DNA of 64,000 nt from Acidithiobacillus sp. Lineage in GTDB: Bacteria; Pseudomonadota; Gammaproteobacteria; Acidithiobacillales; Acidithiobacillaceae. Under the pieces are notes generated by a model that saw only the letters and a program-made list of their open reading frames with translations, made no database searches and was not told the origin of the DNA. The stretch is taken from contig NZ_DAHVHY010000003.1 in NCBI RefSeq assembly GCF_027322205.1, positions 17,966 through 81,965 of the forward strand. The letters are read 5' to 3'. The position numbers were made by a program, and so were the translations under genes. Each line of letters opens with the position of its first letter. The stretch's first letter is position 1. Of this stretch, positions 51,173 through 59,153 are shown piece by piece.

Positions 51173-52849
51173 TCAGGACTCCAGAATGGCGCCGTTGGCG
51201 GCGTTAGTCACCAGCTTGCGATAGCGACGCAACCATGGTGACTTCAGGGGTTTTTCGATCGGCACCCAGTGCTTGCGGCGTTCGGCCAATGCCTCATCAC
51301 TCAGGTCGACGTGGATTTTGCCGTTATCGAGGTCAAGAGAAATGATGTCACCATCTTTCAGCAGACCGATAGGGCCGCCCTCTGCGGCCTCCGGGGAGAT
51401 ATGGCCGATACAGGCCCCATGGGTCGCCCCACTGAAACGGCCATCGGTAATCAATGCGACGCTTTCGCCCAGCCCCATGCCCATGATGTTGGCGGTAGGC
51501 GTCAGCATTTCCGGCATGCCGGGACCACCCTTCGGACCTTCATAGCGGATCACCACCACATTACCGGCCTTGACCTCACCGGCGAGAATACCGTCCGCCG
51601 CCGTTTCCATACTCTCAAAAATCTTCGCGGGTCCCGAGAACTTCCGCATGGCGGGCAATACCGCACCAATTTTGACGATACCGCCTTCGGGCGCGAGATT
51701 GCCAAAGACCACCCGCAGGCCGCCGGTAGGGGAAATGGGATCGCTGGCCAGATGGATGATCTTACTGTCCTTGACCGCCGCCGCTGTCACAATCTCGCGC
51801 AAACTCTGGCCGCTGACCGTCGGCTTGTCCAGATGCAGCACCTCGGGATTGCGCTTGTGCACTTCATGCAGAATGGCGGGAATGCCGCCAGCGCGGCCGA
51901 TGTCCTCGATATGCACCGTGGACAGGGCCGGAGACACCTTGGCGAGGTAGGCCACCTGCTGCGCCAGGTCGTTCAACCGCGCCAGCGGATACTCCAGACC
52001 GGCCTCCCGGGCGATAGCCAGGGTATGCAGCACAGTGTTGGTGGAGCCGCCCATGGCCATATCGAGGATGAACGCGTTGTCGATCGCATCGAAATCCACC
52101 AGTTGCCGCATGGTCGGCCCGCCCGCCAGCGCCAGCGCCACCACCCGGTCCGCAGCCTGCCGCACCAGGTCGCGGCGCGCCGCCGCGGTCGCCAGAATGG
52201 TGCCGTTGCCAGGCAGCGCAATCCCGAGGACTTCCATCAGGCAGTTCATACTGTTGGCTGTGAACATGCCGGAGCAGGAACCGCAGGTCGGGCAGGCTTT
52301 ATCTTCAATCTCTTTGAGACGCATTTGCGTGATTTGCCCGCGCTTGAACTGCCCGACCGCCTCAAAGGCGGTCACCAAATCGATCGCCGTTCCATCAGAC
52401 AGATGTCCGGCTTCCATGGGGCCGCCGGAGACAAATACCGTGGGCACGTCACAGCGCAGCGCGCCCATAATCATACCGGGCACGATCTTGTCGCAGTTGG
52501 GGATACAGATGAGCGCATCCAGATGATGGGCCTGTACCACTGTCTCGATGGAATCCGCAATCAGTTCACGGCTCGGCAGCGAGTAACGCATACCATCGTG
52601 ACCCATGATGATGCCGTCATCCACGCCGATGGTATTGAACTCGAAGGGCACACCCCCTGCCGCGCGGATATTCTCCTTGACGATACGGCCGAACTCCTGC
52701 AGATGCACATGACCGGGAATGATGTCGATGAAGGAATTAGCCACTCCGATAAAGGGCTTATCCATATCCTGATCCGTCACCCCGCAAGCCTTGAGCAGGG
52801 CGCGATGGGGGGTGCGTTCAAAGCCTTTTTTGATCATATCGGAGCGCAT
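51173..52849 (-). CDS. ilvD: Dihydroxy-acid dehydratase
   Basis: Fe-S enzyme of valine/isoleucine synthesis (558 residues). [15 protein letters not shown] and [18 protein letters not shown] carry the cluster cysteines; GGSTNTVLH and [23 protein letters not shown] are conserved blocks. The track start at 52939 is replaced by the ATG at 52849, which has GAGGAC seven bases upstream and gives the standard [16 protein letters not shown]. Confidence 0.95.
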   Translation of the reverse strand: MRSDMIKKGFERTPHRALLKACGVTDQDMDKPFIGVANSFIDIIPGHVHLQEFGRIVKENIRAAGGVPFEFNTIGVDDGIIMGHDGMRYSLPSRELIADSIETVVQAHHLDALICIPNCDKIVPGMIMGALRCDVPTVFVSGGPMEAGHLSDGTAIDLVTAFEAVGQFKRGQITQMRLKEIEDKACPTCGSCSGMFTANSMNCLMEVLGIALPGNGTILATAAARRDLVRQAADRVVALALAGGPTMRQLVDFDAIDNAFILDMAMGGSTNTVLHTLAIAREAGLEYPLARLNDLAQQVAYLAKVSPALSTVHIEDIGRAGGIPAILHEVHKRNPEVLHLDKPTVSGQSLREIVTAAAVKDSKIIHLASDPISPTGGLRVVFGNLAPEGGIVKIGAVLPAMRKFSGPAKIFESMETAADGILAGEVKAGNVVVIRYEGPKGGPGMPEMLTPTANIMGMGLGESVALITDGRFSGATHGACIGHISPEAAEGGPIGLLKDGDIISLDLDNGKIHVDLSDEALAERRKHWVPIEKPLKSPWLRRYRKLVTNAANGAILES

Positions 52850-52941
52850 GATGGGGGTCCTCGTGGCAAGTTCAAGCAGGGGGCGCATCGCGTGGATAAC
52901 ACCCAGACAGCGGCGCGATCGGGTGCAGAGTAAAAACACAC

Positions 52942-53006
52942 TGATCGCCTGATTAGTGCCTAGAGTATAGAGCTAAGTGTGAGACAGGCCAAGAAGCAGG
53001 CGATCA
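52942..53006. repeat. 10-bp inverted repeat between ilvD and the toxin-antitoxin pair
   Basis: TGATCGCCTG (52942-52951) and its perfect complement CAGGCGATCA (52997-53006), 45 bases apart. It lies in the divergent ilvD/antitoxin gap (52850-53087), which has no other gene. It could be the edge of the inserted TA module, a regulator site or a weak stem; the short arm length limits significance. Confidence 0.5.
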
Positions 53007-53039
53007 AAAGGAAACTAAGAGCTTGGCCCCGTCACAAAA

Positions 53040-53073
53040 TGTAATTACACTATAACTGCTGTATGTAATACAT
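53040..53073 (+). promoter_or_regulatory. Twin palindromic operators upstream of the toxin-antitoxin genes
   Basis: TGTAATTACA (53040-53049), a perfect 10-bp palindrome, and ATGTAATACAT (53063-53073), an odd palindrome, share the core TGTAAT and have centres about 23 bases apart. Both lie just before a perfect AGGAGG (53077-53082). A possible promoter is TTGGCC (53023) with TACACT (53046). RHH antitoxins bind paired palindromes like this. Confidence 0.6.
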
Positions 53074-53087
53074 TTTAGGAGGCCATC

Positions 53088-53396
53088 ATGATTATGCCGA
53101 GGACCAGTCAACACCCGAAGAGTGACACCTTCAACTTCCGCATTGATTCCACTTTGAAAGCCGCCTTCGTTGCCGCTACAGAGGCCGACGACAAGCCCGC
53201 TGCCCAAGTCCTACGCGACTTCATGCGCGCCTATGTAAAACAGAAGGCGCAGCGCGCTTTTGGGGCTGAGGCGCAGCGGCAATCACGCGCTATCGCGGCG
53301 CGCGCCAGCGAACTCGATAGCGACGAATCCGCTGTCCTGCGAGAGTTGGATGCGTATTTGGAACGCGATGATTTTGCTGAAGAATGGAAGCCATGA
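53088..53396 (+). CDS. Ribbon-helix-helix antitoxin
   Basis: 102 residues; SDTFNFRIDSTLKAAFVAATEADDKPAAQVLRDFMRAYV is the RHH DNA-binding fold, followed by a charged helical tail (about 50-102) that would wrap the toxin. The ribosome site AGGAGG is five bases from the ATG. The stop overlaps the toxin ATG by ATGA. Confidence 0.85.
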   Translation: MIMPRTSQHPKSDTFNFRIDSTLKAAFVAATEADDKPAAQVLRDFMRAYVKQKAQRAFGAEAQRQSRAIAARASELDSDESAVLRELDAYLERDDFAEEWKP

Positions 53397-53728
53397 GACG
53401 CGGCGATCTGGTGACCATCGCCGTCTCCGGCGACTACGGTAAGCCGCGACCGGCACTGGTGGTGCAGGCAGACGCTTTTGTCGCGCTGCCCTCGGTGACG
53501 GTGCTCCGTCTGACGAGTGAACTGCACGCAGAACATCTGCTACGTGTGACCATTCATCCCAGTCCAGACAATGGGTTGCGCGTTGCCTCGCAAGTGATGA
53601 TTGATAAGGCAGTAACTGTGCCCCGGGAACGGATTGGCAGCGTCATCGGTCACCTCGAAACTATAGAAATACAGGAGGTAAGCCGGGCGCTGATGCGATT
53701 TTTAGGACTTAGTGCGCTGACTGCATAG
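53393..53728 (+). CDS. MazF/PemK-type toxin (type II)
   Basis: 111 residues. RRGDLVTIAVSGDYGKPRPALVVQAD is the standard MazF/PemK/CcdB-like beta-barrel N-terminus, with the RVASQVMIDKAVTVPRERIGSVIG block that ends the fold. Likely a sequence-specific endoribonuclease, blocked by the upstream antitoxin. The ATG at 53393 is chosen over the track's 53384 for the ATGA overlap. Confidence 0.87.
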   Translation: MRRGDLVTIAVSGDYGKPRPALVVQADAFVALPSVTVLRLTSELHAEHLLRVTIHPSPDNGLRVASQVMIDKAVTVPRERIGSVIGHLETIEIQEVSRALMRFLGLSALTA

Positions 53729-53737
53729 AGCGGACAT

Positions 53738-54799
53738 TCAACCCTGCGGCGCAACAGGCGTCGCTGGCCGCAACCACTCGTCCCATATCGCCAGTAATAC
53801 GGCCAGCAGCACCGGCCCCAGGAACAATCCGAGAAAACCGAAGGCGAGAATGCCGCCCAGCACCCCGAAGAGCACCAGCAGGAACGGAATCCGTACCGCG
53901 TTGGAAATCACCAACGGGCGAATCAGGTTATCAATCCAGCTCACCACCAGCGCACCCCACAGGGCCAGCCCTACTCCCGCCCAGATATCGCCCTGAAAGA
54001 GCAGCCAGATGCTCGCGGCACCCCAAACCAGGGGGGTACCGAAGGGAATCAAGGAAAACAGCAGGGTGATGATGGCCAGCAATACGGGCGCGGGCAGCCC
54101 TGCCACCGCGTAACCCACCCCCGCAAGGGCGCCCTGCGCCACCGCGGTCGCTAGAATGCCGTAAATCACCGCACGGATGGTGCTGGCCACTGTCCGTAGA
54201 TAGGTGTCGCCCCGCTGTCCCAGCACCTGGCCGACAAAACGGCGCAACTGATCCAACAGCAGTTCACTGTGCCGGTAGAAGAAAAAGGTGGTGATGAGAA
54301 CGAGCATAAGCAAAGCGCCGAAACGCCCGATCCCGCCCGCAACACTGCCCAGCCGCCCCGCCCAGGCGGAGAGGTCGGGAGACAACGCACCGGGCATCAG
54401 TTTCGCTTTCCAAGGGGCGGGAATCTGGGCGAGCAAATCATGCACCCAAGGTATCTGATTCAGCCTTGCTTCCAGGGTCGTGTGTGCATCCTGGCTGGCG
54501 AGGTCAGTCAGTAGATGGTGCAACTCCGTCCCTAGGGTGATACTCAGAAAAAGTACGGGAAGAATAAAAATCAACGCCAGCATGAGCGTGGCGCCCGCTG
54601 CTGCCAGCACGGGCGGCCAATGTCGGCGCATGGGACCGGCCAGCGGCCAAGTCGCATAAACGAGAATAGCCGCCCAGCCAAGAGCTGGCAAAAAGGGGGA
54701 CAGGATTTTCCAGACCAGGGCAAAAAAGAGAACGGCGGCAAGCAATTGGCCGAAGGCGAAGCGCAGATCGCGAACCGTCAGATCCGCGAGACGCATCAT
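53738..54799 (-). CDS. AI-2E family (PerM-like) membrane transporter
   Basis: 353 residues with about eight helices; LSPFLPALGWAAILVYATWPL near the start and PFGTPLVWGAASIWLLFQGD late are family-typical. The family includes AI-2 exporter TqsA and Na+/H+ antiporters, so the substrate is uncertain. It begins 3 bases after maeB on the same strand. Confidence 0.88.
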   Translation of the reverse strand: MMRLADLTVRDLRFAFGQLLAAVLFFALVWKILSPFLPALGWAAILVYATWPLAGPMRRHWPPVLAAAGATLMLALIFILPVLFLSITLGTELHHLLTDLASQDAHTTLEARLNQIPWVHDLLAQIPAPWKAKLMPGALSPDLSAWAGRLGSVAGGIGRFGALLMLVLITTFFFYRHSELLLDQLRRFVGQVLGQRGDTYLRTVASTIRAVIYGILATAVAQGALAGVGYAVAGLPAPVLLAIITLLFSLIPFGTPLVWGAASIWLLFQGDIWAGVGLALWGALVVSWIDNLIRPLVISNAVRIPFLLVLFGVLGGILAFGFLGLFLGPVLLAVLLAIWDEWLRPATPVAPQG

Positions 54800-54802
54800 G
54801 AT

Positions 54803-56041
54803 TTAACGCCGCGCGACACCGCTTTCCCGCGCGGCAACGGTCACTGCGCCAGAGACCCGCTGCCGTAGGCGCGGGTCCAGAGGTTTGGGGATAATGTACT
54901 CAGGGCCAAAGGCCAGACCTTGCGTTGCAGTCAGCCCATAAGCGGCCTGCACCGTGTCCGGCACCGCCTCCCGCGCCAGCCTCGCCAACGCATCGACGGC
55001 CGCCAGCAGCATGGGCTGGTTGATCTGCCGAGCCCGGCAATCCAGCGCGCCGCGGAAGAGGAAGGGAAAGCCCAACACATTGTTGACCTGATTGGGCATA
55101 TCCGAACGACCCGTGGCGATGATGGCGTCAGGACGCAGGCGCCGCGCTACGGCGGGGTCCACCTCAGGATCGGGATTGGCGAGTGCAAAAATCACTGGCT
55201 TGGGCGCCAGCATCGGCAACGCCGCTTCCGGAATGGCGCCGCGCACAGAGACGCCGATGACCACATCGGCACCGCGCAACATCGCCGCCAAATCCCAGTC
55301 CTGAGGCGCCACCGCAAAGGGCTTATGCCATTGGGTGAGGTCCATACGTCCGCTGTGCAGCACGCCGTGCAAATCGCTCAGGAAAACATCCGCCACCCCC
55401 AGCGCCCGTAACATACGCGCAATGGCAAGTCCGGCAGCACCAGCACCAACAATAGCGACCTTGATGTGACCCAACGCCTTACCCTGCAATTCCAGTGCAT
55501 TCTGCAATGCCGCGGCCACAATCACGGCCGTACCATGCTGATCATCGTGGAATACGGGAATGTCCAGCATGGCCTGCAAGGTTTCTTCGACCTGAAAACA
55601 GATCGGAGCACTGACGTCTTCCAGATTGATGCCGCCAAAACCGGGAGCAATAGCCGCCACGACGTCAATCAGGTGCTCGGCATCCCTCGCCTGCACTTCA
55701 ATATCAAACGCATCAATATCCGCGAAGTGTTTGAAGAGCAGCGCTTTGCCTTCCATGACCGGTTTACCCGCCAGCGGCCCGACATTACCCAAACCAAGCA
55801 CCGCCGTGCCATTACTGACTACGGCGACGAGGTTGCCCTTTGCGGTATAGTCGTAGGCCTTTTCCGGATTGTCAGCGATCTCCCGCACCGGAGCCGCGAC
55901 ACCGGGCGTGTAGGCCAGAGACAGATCTTCCTGACTGCTGCAGGGCTTGCTCGGCATGACCGAAAGCTTACCCGCTGGCATACGGGCGTGATACTCCAGC
56001 GCCCGTCGCCGCAGATCTATCTGGGCATCGGTCTCCGTCAC
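54803..56041 (-). CDS. maeB: Malic enzyme, NAD(P)-dependent
   Basis: Oxidative decarboxylation of malate to pyruvate. [30 protein letters not shown] and FHDDQHGTA are malic-enzyme signatures, [12 protein letters not shown] the nucleotide-binding loop. 412 residues means the C-terminal phosphotransacetylase-like domain of E. coli MaeB is lacking. Cofactor preference is not obvious. Seven bases from rpmE. Confidence 0.94.
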   Translation of the reverse strand: MTETDAQIDLRRRALEYHARMPAGKLSVMPSKPCSSQEDLSLAYTPGVAAPVREIADNPEKAYDYTAKGNLVAVVSNGTAVLGLGNVGPLAGKPVMEGKALLFKHFADIDAFDIEVQARDAEHLIDVVAAIAPGFGGINLEDVSAPICFQVEETLQAMLDIPVFHDDQHGTAVIVAAALQNALELQGKALGHIKVAIVGAGAAGLAIARMLRALGVADVFLSDLHGVLHSGRMDLTQWHKPFAVAPQDWDLAAMLRGADVVIGVSVRGAIPEAALPMLAPKPVIFALANPDPEVDPAVARRLRPDAIIATGRSDMPNQVNNVLGFPFLFRGALDCRARQINQPMLLAAVDALARLAREAVPDTVQAAYGLTATQGLAFGPEYIIPKPLDPRLRQRVSGAVTVAARESGVARR

Positions 56042-56047
56042 AGCGAG

Positions 56048-56251
56048 TTACTGACCGCCGTAACGCTTGCGGAACTTCTCTACCTGACCGGCGGCAGAAA
56101 CGGCGCGCTGCTTACCGGTGTAAAAAGGATGGCATTCGGAGCAGAGGTCGATATGCAGATCACGGCTCGCGGTGGAACGCGTCTTGAAGACATTGCCGCA
56201 ACTGCAGGTGACGGTGATTTCTTCATACTTGGGGTGAATATCGGTTTTCAT
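56048..56251 (-). CDS. rpmE: 50S ribosomal protein L31 (zinc-binding form)
   Basis: 67 residues; [20 protein letters not shown] and the four cysteines (16, 18, 37, 40 in CSCGN and [11 protein letters not shown]) that bind Zn identify the C+ form. It has its own promoter after rho and is followed closely by maeB. Confidence 0.96.
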   Translation of the reverse strand: MKTDIHPKYEEITVTCSCGNVFKTRSTASRDLHIDLCSECHPFYTGKQRAVSAAGQVEKFRKRYGGQ

Positions 56252-56287
56252 GATGGCTACTCTTGGGGCCTCGATACAAAGAGGCGA

Positions 56288-56316
56288 ATTATAGGGACGG
56301 ACAGGGCGGACGTCCA
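56288..56316 (-). promoter_or_regulatory. rpmE promoter
   Basis: Minus strand TGGACG (56316-56311), 17-base spacer, perfect TATAAT (56293-56288). The leader to the ATG contains GCCTC/GAGGC hairpin arms. Good -10, weak -35. Confidence 0.55.
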
Positions 56317-56326
56317 GCAGACACGC

Positions 56327-57583
56327 TTAACGATGCATGGAATCAAAAAACTCTGCGTTTGTTTTGGTGCCGCGCACCTTATCGAGCAGGAACTCCATGG
56401 ATTCCACGGGATCCATGGGCGCCAGCAACTTGCGCAGTACCCACATTTTACTGAGCATGTCGGCCTGGACCAGCAACTCTTCACGACGGGTACCGGATTT
56501 GTTGAGATTGATGGCAGGGTAGGTACGCTTCTCAGCAAGACGGCGGTCGAGGTGCACTTCCATATTACCGGTACCCTTGAACTCCTCGAAGATGACTTCG
56601 TCCATCTTGGAGCCGGTTTCCACCAGGGCCGTGGCAATAATGGTCAGGCTGCCGCCCTCTTCGATATTGCGCGCAGCGCCGAAGAAGCGCTTGGGCTTCT
56701 GCAGTGCGTTGGCGTCCACACCACCAGTCAGCACCTTGCCAGAGGACGGCACCACCGTGTTGAAGGCGCGCGCCAAACGGGTAATGGAGTCGAGCAGGAT
56801 GACCACATCGTGTTTGTGCTCGACCAGGCGCTTGGCCTTTTCCAGGACGATTTCTGCAACCTGGGTGTGGCGCGTCGCCGGTTCATCAAAGGTGGAGGAG
56901 ACCACCTCGCCCTTCACTGAGCGCTGCATTTCCGTCACTTCTTCCGGGCGCTCATCAATGAGCAGCACGATCAGATAGCATTCAGGATGATTGGCGGTGA
57001 TGGCGTGTGCAATCTGCTGCAGCAACACCGTCTTCCCCGTTTTAGGCGGGGCAACGATCAGACCGCGCTGGCCCTTACCGATGGGTGACACCAAGTCAAT
57101 GATCCGCGGCGCCATTTCACCGTAGGGGATATTGTCGGACTCCAGACGCAGTCGCTCTTCGGGGAACAGTGGCGTCAGATCGTCGAAGTTCACCTTGTTG
57201 CGGGTCGCTTCCGGCGCTTCGAAATTGATGCTTTCCACCTTGAGTAATGCGAAATAGCGCTCCCCCTCTTTGGGAGGACGAATCTGCCCGGAAACGGTGT
57301 CTCCAGTCTGCAGATGAAAACGCCGCACCTGCGAAGGCGAGACATAAATGTCATCCGGCCCTGCCATGTAAGACCCGGAGGCTGCGCGCAGAAAACCAAA
57401 ACCATCCTGCAAAATTTCCAGCACACCCTCGCCATAAATAGCATCCCCGTTACGCGCATGCGCCTTGAGAATGTTGAAGATGATTTCCTGTTTCTTCTGG
57501 CGGGCGGTACCTTCTAATCCCATATCCTGACAGATCACCGCCAGTTCAGCGGCTGTTTTACGCTTGAGATCGGTCAGATTCAT
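56327..57583 (-). CDS. rho: Transcription termination factor Rho
   Basis: Hexameric RNA-dependent ATPase helicase, 418 residues. [14 protein letters not shown] starts as in E. coli Rho (419 residues); the RNA-binding cold-shock-like domain has [18 protein letters not shown], Walker A is APPKTGKT, and [13 protein letters not shown] is motif B. The reading frame is open to a TTG at 57703, adding 40 charged residues ([20 protein letters not shown]) that overlap the trxA stop; that longer form is possible but has no clear ribosome site. Confidence 0.96.
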   Translation of the reverse strand: MNLTDLKRKTAAELAVICQDMGLEGTARQKKQEIIFNILKAHARNGDAIYGEGVLEILQDGFGFLRAASGSYMAGPDDIYVSPSQVRRFHLQTGDTVSGQIRPPKEGERYFALLKVESINFEAPEATRNKVNFDDLTPLFPEERLRLESDNIPYGEMAPRIIDLVSPIGKGQRGLIVAPPKTGKTVLLQQIAHAITANHPECYLIVLLIDERPEEVTEMQRSVKGEVVSSTFDEPATRHTQVAEIVLEKAKRLVEHKHDVVILLDSITRLARAFNTVVPSSGKVLTGGVDANALQKPKRFFGAARNIEEGGSLTIIATALVETGSKMDEVIFEEFKGTGNMEVHLDRRLAEKRTYPAINLNKSGTRREELLVQADMLSKMWVLRKLLAPMDPVESMEFLLDKVRGTKTNAEFFDSMHR

Positions 57584-57699
57584 CGCCGAAGCGCCAGGTG
57601 CCGGACAAAGCGTACTCTCGTCTTCGTCGTCTACCAGAATGTCTTCGTTGGGGAAGGACTTGGGCGTCCGGGGAGATTTACGGCGGGGACGTGGTGTAT

Positions 57700-58026
57700 T
57701 CAAAGTTGACTATCCAGGAATGCGGTCAGTTGGGCTTTACTCAGGGCACCCACCTTGGTGGCTTCAAGCTTGCCGGCCTTGAAAAGGAGCAGTGTGGGAA
57801 TGCCGCGAATGCCGTACTGAGGAGGGGTGGCGGGGTTTTCATCGATGTTAAATTTGGCAACCTGCAGGCGGTCGGCATATTCGCCAGCGACCTCTTCCAG
57901 AATGGGGGCAATCATCTTGCAAGGTCCGCACCATTCAGCCCAGAAATCGACCAGAACCGGCTTAGAGGACTTCAGTACATCCGTTTCAAAACTATCATCA
58001 GACACGTAAACAATAGCATCGCTCAT
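57700..58026 (-). CDS. trxA: Thioredoxin 1
   Basis: 108-residue dithiol oxidoreductase with the active site [13 protein letters not shown] and the cis-Pro loop [17 protein letters not shown] lies about nine bases before the ATG. trxA directly upstream of rho is a common gene order. Confidence 0.97.
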   Translation of the reverse strand: MSDAIVYVSDDSFETDVLKSSKPVLVDFWAEWCGPCKMIAPILEEVAGEYADRLQVAKFNIDENPATPPQYGIRGIPTLLLFKAGKLEATKVGALSKAQLTAFLDSQL

Positions 58027-58245
58027 TGGAGAGGGCTCCTCTGTCAGTTGGGTACAACGCTTTGGTGGATATTCATGAGATTTTTATCATTCGAGGGGTT
58101 TAACCCGAGACCACATGCGCCGGATGGCGCCCGCAGATAAGCACTTCTTTCAGTCCATAAGGTGATTGAAGGATAGCACGATAAAACTGGGATGCAAGAG
58201 CGATGGGCAGTCACTTTAAAAGTTAGGATTTTAAGCCAGTAAGGG

Positions 58246-58338
58246 TGGCGGAGAGAGAGGGATTCGAACCCTCGATGGAGTGTTTAGCCCCATACTCCCT
58301 TAGCAGGGGAGCGCCTTCAGCCGCTCGGCCATCTCTCC
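58246..58338 (-). tRNA. tRNA-Ser (anticodon GCU)
   Basis: 93 nucleotides, CCA encoded. Acceptor GGAGAGA pairs with TCTCTCC; anticodon stem CTCCC/GGGAG holds CTGCTAA with GCT; a long variable arm and GTTCGAATC T loop are present. Reads AGC/AGU. Confidence 0.95.
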
Positions 58339-58347
58339 GGTAGCGGG

Positions 58348-58377
58348 ATTCTAACCCGTTGCGGGGGCTAAGGTCAA
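58348..58377 (-). promoter_or_regulatory. tRNA-Ser promoter
   Basis: Minus strand TTGACC (58377-58372) and TAGAAT (58353-58348), spacer 18 (or TTAGAA with 17), about 10 bases before the mature tRNA. Confidence 0.6.
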
Positions 58378-58478
58378 AACCCGATGCACCGATCAGGTAC
58401 AGGAGAATGGTATGGCCGCCACAGCGGGGGTGGCGTATGGTAAACTATTTGTATTTGGCAAAGCTTGGAAAGGATGGC

Positions 58479-59153
58479 GTGACTGCACTTCTGGTTCTGA
58501 ACAATCTGGCAAAACGGCTTCCCGGAGACCCTCAGCGCTGGTTATTCCGCGATGCGAGCCTCAACATAGTACCAGCAGACTTCGTAGCCATCATGGGGGA
58601 AAGCGGCGTTGGCAAAAGCACCCTGCTGAATATCATTGCCGGCCTGGATCGCCCCGATGCGGGGCACATGACTTTCAGGGGTCAGCCGCTCGACACCCTG
58701 GATGACGACATGCGTACGCTCCTGCGGCGGCGGCACATGGGTTTTATATTTCAGGCCTTTCACCTGATCCCACAATTGACCGTAGAGGAAAATATCGCCC
58801 TGCCCTGGCGACTGAACGCTCTCCCCCGGCGTGAGATGATTCAGCGGGTTAACATGCTGTCCAAGCGTCTTGGAATTAGCGAACGCTTGGCGGCCTGGCC
58901 ACGAGAATTGTCCGGCGGCGAGATGCAGCGGGTTGCGGTGGCGCGGGCGGTGGTCCATCATCCGTCACTGATCCTGGCGGACGAGCCGACGGGGAGTCTT
59001 GATGCCGAATCTGCGGAAACCGTGCTCAGCCTCCTGCGTGAGGCCGGAGAAGCAGAGGGGGCAGCCATTGTGCTGGTGACCCATTCGGCGACAGCGGCTG
59101 GCCGAGCGCAGCGACGCCTGCATTTCGACGCGCAGGGCTTCCATCCACTGTGA
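58479..59153 (+). CDS. LolD/MacB-type ABC transporter ATPase
   Basis: 224 residues from the GTG at 58479 (AAAGGA upstream; further starts upstream at 58437 and 58359 are possible). Walker A MGESGVGKSTLLN, signature ELSGGEMQRVAVARAVV, Walker B LILADEPTGSLD are typical of LolD, FtsE and MacB relatives. The stop overlaps the permease GTG (GTGA). It energises the FtsX-like permease next to it. Confidence 0.88.
   Translation: MTALLVLNNLAKRLPGDPQRWLFRDASLNIVPADFVAIMGESGVGKSTLLNIIAGLDRPDAGHMTFRGQPLDTLDDDMRTLLRRRHMGFIFQAFHLIPQLTVEENIALPWRLNALPRREMIQRVNMLSKRLGISERLAAWPRELSGGEMQRVAVARAVVHHPSLILADEPTGSLDAESAETVLSLLREAGEAEGAAIVLVTHSATAAGRAQRRLHFDAQGFHPL

Noticed and set aside
51269-52933. 554-codon open frame on the plus strand opposite ilvD
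   Set aside because: It is the complement of ilvD; the translated sequence is low in conserved motifs and rich in His/Arg/Gln typical of antisense shadows.
55466-56920. 484-codon plus-strand frame opposite maeB, rpmE and rho
   Set aside because: It spans three unrelated genes on the other strand and cannot be a natural protein in that arrangement; antisense shadow.
58046-58110. GGGTTTAACCC near the trxA upstream region as an operator
   Set aside because: Arms are five bases and it has no clear relation to a promoter; too weak to report.
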